Shown here: positions 19,495 through 28,218 of the stretch, one piece after another
How positions within the stretch are numbered: position 1 is the stretch's first letter
Layout: the number at the start of each line of letters is the position of its first letter
Origin: an uncultured Shimia sp.
GTDB taxonomy: Bacteria; Pseudomonadota; Alphaproteobacteria; Rhodobacterales; Rhodobacteraceae
DNA length: 64,000 bases
Direction: 5' to 3'
Assembly (NCBI RefSeq): GCF_947498095.1
Contig: NZ_CANMJE010000006.1
Location: forward strand, 124,001 to 188,000
Translations under genes and position numbers: made by a program
The notes under the pieces: model-generated
What the model was told of the DNA's origin: nothing
The model's database searches: none
Seen by the model: only the letters and a program-made list of their open reading frames with translations

Positions 19495-22353
19495 ATGGCC
19501 GAGTTGAAGAATATCGAAGTGCGCGGCGCGCGCGAACACAACCTCAAAAGCATCGATGTGGATATCCCGCGCGATCAGCTGGTTGTGATTACCGGCCTCA
19601 GCGGCTCGGGCAAGTCCTCACTGGCGTTTGACACGATCTATGCAGAGGGCCAGCGGCGCTATGTCGAAAGCCTGTCGGCCTATGCGCGCCAGTTTCTCGA
19701 CATGATGGAAAAACCCGACGTGGATCATATCAGCGGGCTGTCTCCGGCGATTTCGATCGAGCAAAAGACCACATCGAAGAACCCGCGCTCGACCGTCGGC
19801 ACAGTGACCGAGATTTATGACTATATGCGGTTGTTGTTTGCCCGTGTTGGCACGCCCTACAGCCCGGCCACCGGGTTGCCCATCGAGGCGCAACAGGTGC
19901 AGGACATGGTGGACCGGATCATGACCTTGGAAGAGGGCACGCGTGGCTATCTTCTTGCCCCGATCGTGCGCGATCGAAAGGGGGAATATCGCAAAGAATT
20001 CCTGGAGTTACGCAAGCAGGGCTTTCAGCGCGTCAAGGTGGATGGCGTATTTTTTGAGCTCGATGAACCGCCCACGCTGGACAAGAAGTTTCGCCACGAC
20101 ATTGACGTCGTGGTGGACCGGATCGTTGTGCGCGAAGGGCTGGAAACCCGGTTGGCCGACAGTCTGCGCACCGCCTTGGATCTGGCGGATGGCATTGCCG
20201 TTCTGGAGACCGCGCCGAAAGATGATGATCCTGAACGCATCACCTTTTCCGAGAATTTTGCCTGTCCGGTCAGCGGTTTTACCATTCCCGAGATCGAACC
20301 GCGCCTGTTCTCGTTCAACGCCCCCTTTGGGGCCTGTCCGGATTGCGACGGTTTGGGGATGGAGCTGTTCTTTGACGAACGCCTCGTCGTGCCGGATCAA
20401 ACGCTGAAGGTTTACGACGGCGCTTTGGCGCCGTGGCGCAAAGGCAAGTCACCCTATTTCCTGCAAACCATTGAAGCCATTGCGAAACACTTTCAGTTTG
20501 ACCGCAACACACCGTGGAAAAAACTGCCGAAAAAGGTGCAGCAGGTGTTCTTGTATGGCTCGGGTGAAGAAGAGATTGAGTTCCGCTATGACGAGGGTGG
20601 GCGCGTCTATCAGGTGACACGTGTGTTCGAGGGCGTGATCCCCAACATGGAGCGGCGCTATCGCGAGACGGATTCGAACTGGATTCGCGAAGAGTTTGAA
20701 CGCTATCAGAACAATCGTCCTTGCGGCACCTGCCGGGGTCACCGCCTGCGCGAAGAGGCGCTGGCGGTCAAGATTGCCAAGCTGCATGTGGGTCATGTGG
20801 TGCAGATGTCGATCCGCGAGGCCTTGGCCTGGATCGAGGATGTTCCCAACCATCTGACTCCCCAGAAACAAGAGATTGCGCGCGCCATCGTCAAAGAGAT
20901 TCGCGAGCGCCTTGGGTTCCTGAATAACGTGGGATTAAAATATCTTACGCTGTCACGTTCAAGTGGAACCCTGTCGGGTGGCGAGAGCCAGCGTATCCGT
21001 TTGGCCAGCCAGATCGGTTCAGGTCTGACCGGGGTTCTCTATGTCTTGGATGAACCTTCAATCGGCTTGCATCAACGCGACAACGACCGGCTTTTGGGGA
21101 CGCTCAAGAACCTGCGTGATCAGGGCAATACAGTGATTGTCGTTGAACATGACGAAGAAGCGATCCGCGAGGCGGATTATGTCTTTGACATCGGTCCCGG
21201 CGCCGGGGTTCACGGTGGGCAGGTGGTGTCCCAAGGATTACCGGAAGAGATCGCCGCAGATGCTGCGTCACTGACCGGCCAATACCTGTCTGGCCAGCGC
21301 GAGATTGCGATTCCTTTGGATCGGCGCGAGGGCAACGGCAAATCGGTGAGCGTGGTCAAAGCGACCGGCAACAACCTGCAGAACGTGACCGCGGATTTCC
21401 CTCTGGGTAAATTTGTCTGCGTCACCGGCGTATCGGGCGGGGGCAAATCGACCCTCACGATTGAGACCCTGTTCAAGACTGCTTCAATGCGTTTGAACGG
21501 CGCACGCCAGACACCGGCGCCTTGCGAAACCATCAAGGGGCTCGAGCATCTGGACAAGGTGATCGACATCGACCAACGCCCCATCGGGCGTACGCCGAGA
21601 TCCAACCCCGCAACCTATACCGGTGCCTTTACGCCCATCCGCGATTGGTTTGCTGGGTTGCCCGAGGCCAAGACGCGCGGCTACAAGCCGGGCCGCTTCA
21701 GCTTCAACGTTAAGGGTGGGCGTTGCGAGGCCTGTTCCGGCGATGGTTTGATCAAGATCGAGATGCACTTCCTGCCGGATGTCTATGTCACCTGCGAAAC
21801 CTGTCAGGGCGCACGTTACAACCGCGAAACTTTGGAAATTAAGTTTAAAGGCAAGAGCATAGCCGACGTTTTGGATATGACCGTCGAGGACGCACAAGAG
21901 TTTTTCAAGGCTGTGCCCAGCATCCGGGACAAGATGGATGCGCTGGCTCGCGTGGGCCTTGGCTATATCAAGGTTGGCCAACAAGCGACCACGCTCTCTG
22001 GCGGTGAAGCACAGCGGGTGAAACTGTCAAAAGAGCTGGCCAAACGGTCTACGGGACGCACGCTCTACATTCTTGATGAACCCACGACGGGTCTACATTT
22101 CGAAGACGTGCGAAAGCTCTTAGAGGTGCTGCATGAACTGGTTGATCAGGGCAACACAGTGATCGTGATCGAACATAACCTCGACGTAGTGAAGACCGCC
22201 GACTGGATCATTGATATTGGCCCCGAAGGTGGGGACGGCGGCGGTGAGATCGTCGCGGTCGGCACACCCGAGGATGTGGCCAAGGCCAAGCGCAGTCATA
22301 CCGGTCACTACCTCAAAGACATGTTGAACGCGCGTAAGGTCGCCGCTGAGTAA
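19495..22353 (+). CDS. uvrA: Excinuclease ABC subunit A
   Basis: DNA damage sensor of nucleotide excision repair, which loads UvrB. 952 residues with two ABC ATPase halves: Walker [14 protein letters not shown] near residue 31 and [14 protein letters not shown] in the second half; signatures [12 protein letters not shown] and [12 protein letters not shown]; Walker [12 protein letters not shown] and [11 protein letters not shown]. The C-terminal zinc module is intact (CEACSGDG ... CETCQG). The first zinc module is not: it reads [10 protein letters not shown] ... GACPDCDG, with Ser in place of the second Cys. The start at 19495 ([16 protein letters not shown]) is the family start; the open frame upstream crosses the LexA box. 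SOS regulation is expected. Confidence 0.97.
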   Translation: MAELKNIEVRGAREHNLKSIDVDIPRDQLVVITGLSGSGKSSLAFDTIYAEGQRRYVESLSAYARQFLDMMEKPDVDHISGLSPAISIEQKTTSKNPRSTVGTVTEIYDYMRLLFARVGTPYSPATGLPIEAQQVQDMVDRIMTLEEGTRGYLLAPIVRDRKGEYRKEFLELRKQGFQRVKVDGVFFELDEPPTLDKKFRHDIDVVVDRIVVREGLETRLADSLRTALDLADGIAVLETAPKDDDPERITFSENFACPVSGFTIPEIEPRLFSFNAPFGACPDCDGLGMELFFDERLVVPDQTLKVYDGALAPWRKGKSPYFLQTIEAIAKHFQFDRNTPWKKLPKKVQQVFLYGSGEEEIEFRYDEGGRVYQVTRVFEGVIPNMERRYRETDSNWIREEFERYQNNRPCGTCRGHRLREEALAVKIAKLHVGHVVQMSIREALAWIEDVPNHLTPQKQEIARAIVKEIRERLGFLNNVGLKYLTLSRSSGTLSGGESQRIRLASQIGSGLTGVLYVLDEPSIGLHQRDNDRLLGTLKNLRDQGNTVIVVEHDEEAIREADYVFDIGPGAGVHGGQVVSQGLPEEIAADAASLTGQYLSGQREIAIPLDRREGNGKSVSVVKATGNNLQNVTADFPLGKFVCVTGVSGGGKSTLTIETLFKTASMRLNGARQTPAPCETIKGLEHLDKVIDIDQRPIGRTPRSNPATYTGAFTPIRDWFAGLPEAKTRGYKPGRFSFNVKGGRCEACSGDGLIKIEMHFLPDVYVTCETCQGARYNRETLEIKFKGKSIADVLDMTVEDAQEFFKAVPSIRDKMDALARVGLGYIKVGQQATTLSGGEAQRVKLSKELAKRSTGRTLYILDEPTTGLHFEDVRKLLEVLHELVDQGNTVIVIEHNLDVVKTADWIIDIGPEGGDGGGEIVAVGTPEDVAKAKRSHTGHYLKDMLNARKVAAE

Positions 22354-22354
22354 G

Positions 22355-22384
22355 GGCTTTCGGGGATAGAAACCCCCGAGAGCC
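22355..22384. terminator. Hairpin between uvrA and the DUF2892 gene
   Basis: An eleven-base stem with one G-U pair and an eight-base loop (ATAGAAAC), starting two bases after the uvrA stop. It lies between two convergent genes and can end transcripts from the uvrA side; no long T-tract is seen on either side. Confidence 0.6.
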
Positions 22385-22397
22385 TCATTCAGTCTTG

Positions 22398-22592
22398 TCA
22401 GTCCTTTGGCATCGGGCAGGTGCGGATGCCAAAGATTGAGTAGATTGGACAGGATGACATCAGGCCGGTGGCCAATGGGATAACCCCAATCCACATCCAG
22501 GCGCCATAGCCCATAACAGCACCAAGGATCAGCAAGATACCCAGGGCGAGGCGGGCAATACGGTCTACGCTTCCGACATTCTTCGACAGCAT
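22398..22592 (-). CDS. DUF2892 small membrane protein
   Basis: A 64-residue protein with two hydrophobic segments (about 13-30 and 32-48), ending in CPIYSIFGIRTCPMPKD with two conserved cysteines. This fits DUF2892, the membrane part found at the C-terminus of the rhodanese YgaP and alone in many bacteria. Its role is not known. It is the last gene after the Crp/Fnr regulator on the minus strand, 70 bases apart. A perfect Crp-type palindrome lies in front of it (22652-22667), so it is a likely target of that regulator. Confidence 0.8.
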   Translation of the reverse strand: MLSKNVGSVDRIARLALGILLILGAVMGYGAWMWIGVIPLATGLMSSCPIYSIFGIRTCPMPKD

Positions 22593-22651
22593 GGTTTTTC
22601 CTTTCGTTGCAATGAATTGCCTGCTGTCTAGTAGGATTCCTTTGGGCTGTC

Positions 22652-22667
22652 TGTGACCGCGGTCACA
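22652..22667. promoter_or_regulatory. Perfect Crp-type palindrome (TGTGACCGCGGTCACA)
   Basis: A 16-base perfect palindrome with the exact Crp consensus TGTGA-N6-TCACA. It straddles the stop codon of the Crp/Fnr-family gene (22663-22665) and is centred about 67 bases before the ATG of the DUF2892 gene. Its placement suggests that the upstream regulator controls the DUF2892 promoter. Confidence 0.7.
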
Positions 22668-23334
22668 CAGCGCCGCGTTCTGCCAGAGCTGCCGCTCGCA
22701 AACGCTCGCGATCCAGGATCATTACCGTGCCGCGCCCGGTCTCGACGATGCCGCGTTTGGCCCAGGTTTCAAGCCGACGCGACACAACCTCGCGTGCGGT
22801 GCCAAGCTGGGCGGCCAGTTCAGCTTGTGTGATGTGAATGGGTGCAGCGGGCTGCGTCTCCAGTTTCAACAAGCGCTCAGCCAGCCGGGCTTCGACGGTC
22901 TGAAACGCCAATTTCTCCAGCATTTCCATCATCAACTGCATGCGCCCGGCAAAGGCGTTGAACACCACCGCACGAAAGGCGTCGGATGTTGCCATCAAAT
23001 CAGAAAACAGTGCGCGAGGCAGCAACACGAGCCGCGTGTCCTCGGTCGTTTCGGCTTGTGCACTATAATCGGTGTCTCCCCCCATCAACCCCAACGTGGA
23101 CTGGATGCAGGATTGCCCCGGCACGACGGAATAGATCAGTATCTCGCGCCCCGAGGCGGTTGCCAGAGTTACGTCCACCCGGCCAGCCAGCACAATGGCA
23201 TAGCCCTGAACCGGATCTCCCGGCTGGAAAAGCCGGGCGCCTTTGGGAAGCTTCATCGGAGTCAGTTGCGAGAGCCGCACCTTGTCCGGTACGGGCAGGG
23301 CGGCAAGGGCAGTGTCCTCACCAACCCATTCCAT
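22663..23334 (-). CDS. Crp/Fnr family transcriptional regulator
   Basis: A 223-residue DNA-binding regulator. Residues about 20-125 form a cyclic-nucleotide-binding-like beta roll (LPKGARLFQPGDPVQGYAIVLAGRVDV). After a long dimer helix, a winged helix-turn-helix lies at about 155-210 (ITQAELAAQLGTAREVVSRRLETWAKRGIV). The N-terminal cysteines of an Fnr iron-sulfur cluster are missing, so it is not a direct oxygen sensor of that kind. The ATG shares its first base with the mmsB stop (TGATG), coupling its translation to the valine catabolic operon. The ligand is unknown. Confidence 0.92.
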   Translation of the reverse strand: MEWVGEDTALAALPVPDKVRLSQLTPMKLPKGARLFQPGDPVQGYAIVLAGRVDVTLATASGREILIYSVVPGQSCIQSTLGLMGGDTDYSAQAETTEDTRLVLLPRALFSDLMATSDAFRAVVFNAFAGRMQLMMEMLEKLAFQTVEARLAERLLKLETQPAAPIHITQAELAAQLGTAREVVSRRLETWAKRGIVETGRGTVMILDRERLRAAALAERGAV

Positions 23335-24206
23335 CAGTCGCGCCCGCGTTTTTCGAACCGTGGCAGCATCGCTGAGAAATCCATGCCAGCGCCGTCTTCA
23401 TTCTCGACAAATTGCGCATAAAGATCGCGCGCCTTTTGCCCCATGGGCGTGTCAGCATCCACGGCCTCGGCCGCCTGTTGCGACAGACGCAGGTCTTTCA
23501 ACATCAGGTCGGCGGCAAAGCCCGGCTGATAGTTGTTGTCCGCGGGGGATTGCGGGCCAACGCCGGGGGCCGGGCAATAGGCGTTCATCGTCCAGCTATA
23601 GCCGGATGAGGTTGAGACCACGTCGAACATCTTATCGCGCGAAAGCCCCAATTTGTCAGCCAAAGCAAAGGCTTCGCAGGTTGCAATCATGGTGGCGCCA
23701 AGGATCATATTGTTGCAGATCTTGGCCGCCTGACCGGCACCGGCCTCGCCACAATGCACCGCCTTTTGGCCCATGATGTCAAACAGCGGATCGGCCTTGG
23801 CAAAGGCGTCTGTGCTGCCGCCTGCCATGAAGGTCAACGTGCCGCCAGCTGCGCCGCCTATGCCGCCGGACACCGGAGCATCGACGGACAGCAGACCCGC
23901 TGCCGCGGCCTGATCTGCCACGGCACGCGCGCTTTCCACATCCACGGTTGAACAGTCGACCAGTGCGGCACCTGCCGTCATCGCCGGAATGATGTCCGCC
24001 GCAACCGCGCGCAAAATGGCGCCATTGGGCAGCATGGTGATGACCACGTCGGCGCCCTTGGCCGCCTCGGCACCTGAAGGCGCCATCGCGACGCCATCAA
24101 TGGCCACATCTGCCATGTCAAAGCCAGTGACCTCATGGCCTGCTTTGGCCAGGTTCGCCGCCATCGGGCCACCCATGTTGCCCAGTCCGATGAATCCGAT
24201 TTTCAT
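23334..24206 (-). CDS. mmsB: 3-hydroxyisobutyrate dehydrogenase
   Basis: NAD-dependent enzyme that oxidises 3-hydroxyisobutyrate to methylmalonate semialdehyde in valine breakdown. The 290 residues are normal for the family. It has the Rossmann motif GFIGLGNMGGPMA at the N-terminus, DAPVSGGIGGAAGGTLTFMAGG (substrate loop, about 117-138) and GAGQAAKICNN with the catalytic lysine near 168. It begins three bases after the upstream hydrolase gene and overlaps the Crp/Fnr gene by one base, within a tight operon: acyl-CoA dehydrogenase, hydrolase, mmsB, regulator. Confidence 0.95.
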   Translation of the reverse strand: MKIGFIGLGNMGGPMAANLAKAGHEVTGFDMADVAIDGVAMAPSGAEAAKGADVVITMLPNGAILRAVAADIIPAMTAGAALVDCSTVDVESARAVADQAAAAGLLSVDAPVSGGIGGAAGGTLTFMAGGSTDAFAKADPLFDIMGQKAVHCGEAGAGQAAKICNNMILGATMIATCEAFALADKLGLSRDKMFDVVSTSSGYSWTMNAYCPAPGVGPQSPADNNYQPGFAADLMLKDLRLSQQAAEAVDADTPMGQKARDLYAQFVENEDGAGMDFSAMLPRFEKRGRD

Positions 24207-24209
24207 GGC

Positions 24210-25259
24210 TTACCCTCCCTTTTCGAATGTCAGTGCCGCATCACCAAGAGGCATGAGCATCTGGCTGACCGCCACGGCGGGCAGGGCGCTCAGATCATGT
24301 TTCCATTGGGGATTTCGGTCTTTGTCGATGATTTGTGCGCGAATGCCTTCGAGGAAATCGCCGTGTTCCATCGCGCGATAGGTAAAGCGGTATTCCTGTC
24401 CAAGTGCTTCGCGGAAGTTGTCGCGGGCGCGCACGCGGTGGATGATCTCAACTGCGCAGCCCATGGCCAACGGCGAGTTGCGCGACAGTTTCTTCAACGT
24501 GTCACGGGCAAAGTCGCTGTCGGTGGTGTTCAGCAAGGTCACAATGTCCACCAAAGCTTCGCCTGCGAAACAGGCGTCGATCTCAGAGGCTTGTGCGGTG
24601 ATCGGGCCGGGGTCAATGTGATGTGCGGCGTTGTCGATCATGGTCCAGTCGCCGGTCTCTTCCAGCAGCCGGATCAGGGCGGGCCATTTGGCCTCGGGGA
24701 GGTAATAGTCGGCAAAGCCCGCGTGAATCGCATCTCCCGCGTTCAGGCGGGCTGCTGTCAGGCCCAGATACTCGCCAAGACGCCCCGGCGCGTGGGCCAG
24801 AATGTAAGAGCCGCCGACATCCGGAACGAGACCAATGCCACATTCCGGCATGGCGATCTGGCTGGTGTCTCCAACAATGCGGTGGCTGCCGTGACAGCCC
24901 ACACCAACGCCGCCACCCATCGTAAAGCCCTGCATGAAGGCCGCGACTGGCTTGGGAAATTCGAACATTTTGGCATTCATTCGGTACTCATCAGCCCAGA
25001 ATGTTTGTCCAAATGCGAAATTTTCGTTGATTCCTGTCTCGTAGATCTCGGCAATGTCGCCGCCCGCACAAAAAGCTTTGTCGCCTTCGGCATCAATGAC
25101 GATCATCTTGACATCGTCGTCGCTTGCCCAGGCGTCCAACGCGTCTTCTATGGCGGTGCACATGTCATAAGACATCGCATTCAGCGCCTTGGGGCGGGTA
25201 AAGGTGATGCGGCCGGTTTTGCCCGCCTTGCGGATGGAAATGTCGCTCATGTCTTGCAT
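24210..25259 (-). CDS. Enoyl-CoA hydratase/isomerase family; likely 3-hydroxyisobutyryl-CoA hydrolase
   Basis: A 349-residue crotonase-fold protein. Landmarks: AFCAGGDIAEIYE (oxyanion-hole loop, about residues 62-74), MGGGVGVGCHGSHRIVG and MPECGIGLVPDVGGSYILA with the acidic residue expected of 3-hydroxyisobutyryl-CoA hydrolases. The length (about 350 rather than 260) and the long C-terminal part (FREALGQEYR, HGDFLEGIRA) also favour that enzyme, which releases 3-hydroxyisobutyrate for MmsB next door. The ATG at 25259 follows AAGGA; an ATG three codons later is an alternative. The gap to the acyl-CoA dehydrogenase gene is only six bases. Confidence 0.9.
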   Translation of the reverse strand: MQDMSDISIRKAGKTGRITFTRPKALNAMSYDMCTAIEDALDAWASDDDVKMIVIDAEGDKAFCAGGDIAEIYETGINENFAFGQTFWADEYRMNAKMFEFPKPVAAFMQGFTMGGGVGVGCHGSHRIVGDTSQIAMPECGIGLVPDVGGSYILAHAPGRLGEYLGLTAARLNAGDAIHAGFADYYLPEAKWPALIRLLEETGDWTMIDNAAHHIDPGPITAQASEIDACFAGEALVDIVTLLNTTDSDFARDTLKKLSRNSPLAMGCAVEIIHRVRARDNFREALGQEYRFTYRAMEHGDFLEGIRAQIIDKDRNPQWKHDLSALPAVAVSQMLMPLGDAALTFEKGG

Positions 25260-25265
25260 TTGTCC

Positions 25266-26411
25266 TTACGCCGCATCCGCGATCATCTGGCGCGAGATGA
25301 TGAGGCGCATGATCTCGTTGGTGCCTTCTAGGATTTGGTGCACGCGCAGGTCGCGCACGATCTTTTCGATGCCATAGTCCGCAAGGTAGCCGTAACCGCC
25401 GTGCAGTTGCAGGCAGCCGTTGGCCACGTCAAACGCAGCGTCGGTGACCATCAATTTGGCCATGGCACAGAATTTGCTGGCATCATGCGCGCCATTGTCC
25501 AGCTTCCACGCGGCCTGACGCAGGAAAGTGCGGGCAGCTTGCAAGCGGGTTTCATACTCGGCGAGGCGGAACTGTAAGGCTTGGAATTGATTGATGGATT
25601 TCCCGAATGCCTTGCGTTCGGACATGTATTGCATCGTCAGGTCCAGCGCGTTTTGGGCGCCACCAAGAGCCGATGCGGCAATGTTCAGGCGCCCGCCATC
25701 CAGCCCGGCCATGGCATAGGTGAACCCTTTGCCTTCTACACCCAAAAGGTTCTCATGCGGGACAACGCAATCGTCGAACTGTACTTGCGATGTGGGTTGC
25801 GCCTGCCAGCCCATTTTCCTCTCGTTAGCACCAAAGCTAAGGCCAGCCATGCCGTCTTCAACGATCATGGTCGAGATACCCTTTGGGCCATCTTCACCGG
25901 TGCGGCACATTGTGACGTAGACGTCGGAATAGTTGCCGCCCGAGATGAACGCTTTAGTTCCGTTCATGTTGTAGCCTTCGTTGGTCTTGTCCGCACGCGT
26001 GCGCAGCGCGGCGGCGTCTGACCCGGACCCGGGTTCGGTCAGGCAGTAAGAGAACACTTTGTCCATGGTGCAAAGATCTGGCAGCCATTTCGCCTTGTTT
26101 TCCTCGGTGCCAAACTTGTCGATCATGCCGCCGCACATGTTGTGGATCGACAGGAAGGACCCCACGGCGGGACAGGACATGGCCAGTGCTTCGAACACCA
26201 GCGTCGCGTCAAGGCGCGAGAGGCCCGAGCCACCGTATTCCTCGCTCACGTAGAGACCGCCAAAGCCCAGTTCTGCCAGTTGCGGCCAGAGTTCCTTGGG
26301 GATGGAGCCTTCGGCTTCCCATTTTTGCGCGTTCGGCGCGATATGCTCTTCACCAAAGCTGCGGGCCATGTCGAAGATCAGTGTCTGTTCTTCGGAAAGT
26401 GCAAAATCCAT
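25266..26411 (-). CDS. Acyl-CoA dehydrogenase, likely isobutyryl-CoA dehydrogenase
   Basis: FAD enzyme that introduces a trans double bond into short branched acyl-CoA. 381 residues, with CLTEPGSGSDAAALRT and AFISGGNYSDVY (flavin contacts), DGGRLNIAASALGGAQNALD, RKAFGKSINQFQALQFRLAE and LEGTNEIMRLIISRQ near the C-terminus, where the catalytic Glu sits in this subgroup. Neighbouring hydrolase and mmsB genes indicate the valine route, so isobutyryl-CoA is the likely substrate. It is the first gene of that operon, 97 bases after the carboxylate-amine ligase gene. Confidence 0.93.
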   Translation of the reverse strand: MDFALSEEQTLIFDMARSFGEEHIAPNAQKWEAEGSIPKELWPQLAELGFGGLYVSEEYGGSGLSRLDATLVFEALAMSCPAVGSFLSIHNMCGGMIDKFGTEENKAKWLPDLCTMDKVFSYCLTEPGSGSDAAALRTRADKTNEGYNMNGTKAFISGGNYSDVYVTMCRTGEDGPKGISTMIVEDGMAGLSFGANERKMGWQAQPTSQVQFDDCVVPHENLLGVEGKGFTYAMAGLDGGRLNIAASALGGAQNALDLTMQYMSERKAFGKSINQFQALQFRLAEYETRLQAARTFLRQAAWKLDNGAHDASKFCAMAKLMVTDAAFDVANGCLQLHGGYGYLADYGIEKIVRDLRVHQILEGTNEIMRLIISRQMIADAA

Positions 26412-26508
26412 CAGGTCTCTCCCAAAACGCGAAATTGAACGGTCGTTAAATTATACAAATCTTGCACCAATGTGTCAGCGCCCATTTTTGCAAAATGGCT
26501 TGGCAAAA

Positions 26509-27639
26509 TTACAGGTCGGTGTGGAACTCGTCCGTCAAGTGGCGCACAACTGCGCGCAGGGCGTCGTGGTGGTCATAATCGGCCTGAATTGCGTCCGCAT
26601 AGACCGCGCGCTGGCGGTCCGAGGAATTACCGTCTCGCAGGATATTCATCGCGTTTTCAATCTCTTGCGTCGACTCCAACGCCTCACCATCTTCGCGAAC
26701 CAACTCAATCATCTCATTTGTGAGATCCGCAAAGGGCACAATTTCGCGCAGGCCCCAATCGATCAAACCTTCGGACATGCCATAGCGTTGCGCGCGCCAG
26801 CGGTTTTCTTCGATCAGGAAGCGATCATAAAGTCGCCAGCGCTGATTGTGAGTCGACAACCGCCACAACATGCGGGTCAGGCCTTGGATCAGGGCGGCAA
26901 GGGTCAGCGTGTGTTCCAGCCGGGGCATGACGTCACAAATGCGGGTTTCCAGCGTCGGGAACCGGGATGAGGGACGCAGATCCCACCATACTTTTGAACT
27001 GTCCTCGATGACACCGACATCGGTCATGGCCTGCACTGAGCGTTCAAAGGTGCTCCACGAATCCATATTTGGGGGCAGGCCGGTCCGCGGCAGGTTGTCA
27101 AACACCGTAAGGCGGTAACAGCTGAGGCCCGTGTCCTCGCCCTGCCAATACGGCGAGGAGCAGCTAAGTGCCAGAAGATGCGGCAGAAAATAGCGCAACT
27201 GCCCCATCAGATCGATGCGGCGGTCAGGTTCATCGACGCCCACATGCACATGCATGCCGCAGATCAACATGCGTCGGACCACGCCAGCGAGATCATCACG
27301 CAGGGCGTTATAGCGGTCCTTGTCGGTATGGTGCTGGTCCCGCCAGTCCGAGAACGGATGGCACGAGGCCGCAATGGGCGCGAGATTGTAGTCCCCGGCG
27401 ACACGCGCCACGGTCGCGCGCAAGCGTTTCAGATCTTCGCGTGCTTCACCGACATTCCGGCACACCTTGGTGCCGATCTCAATCTGACAGTTCAAAAACT
27501 CGGGGCTCACCTGATCCTGCAGTTCGGCCATGCAGCGATCCATCAGCGCCTCGGGCGCGGGGGCCAGATCAAAGCTGTCCTTGTCGACCAAGAGATACTC
27601 TTCTTCGACGCCGATCGTGAAATCCGGTTCTTTGACCAT
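26509..27639 (-). CDS. Carboxylate-amine ligase, YbdK/GCS2 family
   Basis: A 376-residue ATP-dependent ligase of the glutamate-cysteine ligase type 2 family. The family pattern is clear: [13 protein letters not shown] at the start (metal-binding glutamates), [21 protein letters not shown] (about residues 128-138), [23 protein letters not shown], and [15 protein letters not shown]. YbdK-type members have weak gamma-glutamyl-cysteine ligase activity, and their real substrates are unsettled. The ATG at 27639 has GGGGGA before it; an open extension of eleven codons is not needed. It is transcribed in the same direction as the valine operon but has no known part in it. Confidence 0.88.
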   Translation of the reverse strand: MVKEPDFTIGVEEEYLLVDKDSFDLAPAPEALMDRCMAELQDQVSPEFLNCQIEIGTKVCRNVGEAREDLKRLRATVARVAGDYNLAPIAASCHPFSDWRDQHHTDKDRYNALRDDLAGVVRRMLICGMHVHVGVDEPDRRIDLMGQLRYFLPHLLALSCSSPYWQGEDTGLSCYRLTVFDNLPRTGLPPNMDSWSTFERSVQAMTDVGVIEDSSKVWWDLRPSSRFPTLETRICDVMPRLEHTLTLAALIQGLTRMLWRLSTHNQRWRLYDRFLIEENRWRAQRYGMSEGLIDWGLREIVPFADLTNEMIELVREDGEALESTQEIENAMNILRDGNSSDRQRAVYADAIQADYDHHDALRAVVRHLTDEFHTDL

Positions 27640-27722
27640 GGCATTCCCCCTAAGTGACTGCGAGTTCAGCAAATCCTGGGCAAACTGGCAAGGGGAACCG
27701 CAAGAATGCGCCTTTTGCCGCG

Positions 27723-28142
27723 TTAGGCAGCCGTAGCCAGCAACGCCTCGATCGAATCTTCGCGAAGACCCAAGATAGACAAGGCAGCGGCTTCGTCCTC
27801 AATCACGCGCGGGACGACAGAGGGGAAGGGCTCCCACGAGCGCAAGATCATATGCGCCATATTCGAAGTCTTGGACGCATTGGTGAGATAGACGATCAGG
27901 GTCTCGGCCGGCCCGGCCATGAAGACATCTGCTTTTTTGGCCTGCATTTCCATCAGCTTGGGAAAGTCGAACTTCACCTCTTGAACCGCGGTCAGGTCAA
28001 CAAGTTGCTTCAGGCCGGGGCGGCAATCGGGGTGCTGGGCAAACTCGGCAAAGGCGGCCAGCGTCTCGTCAAGCGTCGCGACGCCTTCGTAGCGCACATA
28101 AGTCAGCCCATGGGATTTGAGGATACGAAATGAAACCGGCAT
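27723..28142 (-). CDS. Conserved hypothetical protein, STAS/SpoIIAA-like
   Basis: A 139-residue soluble protein with no signal or membrane segment. The pattern [38 protein letters not shown], then [29 protein letters not shown], resembles the alternating strand-helix layout of STAS/SpoIIAA-like proteins found in Rhodobacteraceae, none with a set function. The ATG at 28142 is preferred; a GTG two codons earlier is possible. It lies between the mmsA terminator and the carboxylate-amine ligase gene. Confidence 0.75.
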   Translation of the reverse strand: MPVSFRILKSHGLTYVRYEGVATLDETLAAFAEFAQHPDCRPGLKQLVDLTAVQEVKFDFPKLMEMQAKKADVFMAGPAETLIVYLTNASKTSNMAHMILRSWEPFPSVVPRVIEDEAAALSILGLREDSIEALLATAA

Positions 28143-28166
28143 GGGCACCTGACTGGCTAGATAGAA

Positions 28167-28192
28167 AAAGGGGCGCCCGAAGCCGCCCCTTT
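28167..28192 (-). terminator. Rho-independent terminator of mmsA
   Basis: A nine-base perfect stem (AAAGGGGCG with CGCCCCTTT) and an eight-base loop, followed on the minus strand by TTTTT and CTAT. It begins 26 bases after the mmsA stop. Confidence 0.85.
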
Positions 28193-28218
28193 GACAAAAT
28201 CAGAATTTGACCAGTGGA

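Noticed and set aside
24135-25331. A 398-codon plus-strand open frame
   Set aside because: It is antisense to the 3-hydroxyisobutyryl-CoA hydrolase gene, which has clear family motifs. Long antisense frames are common at this GC content.
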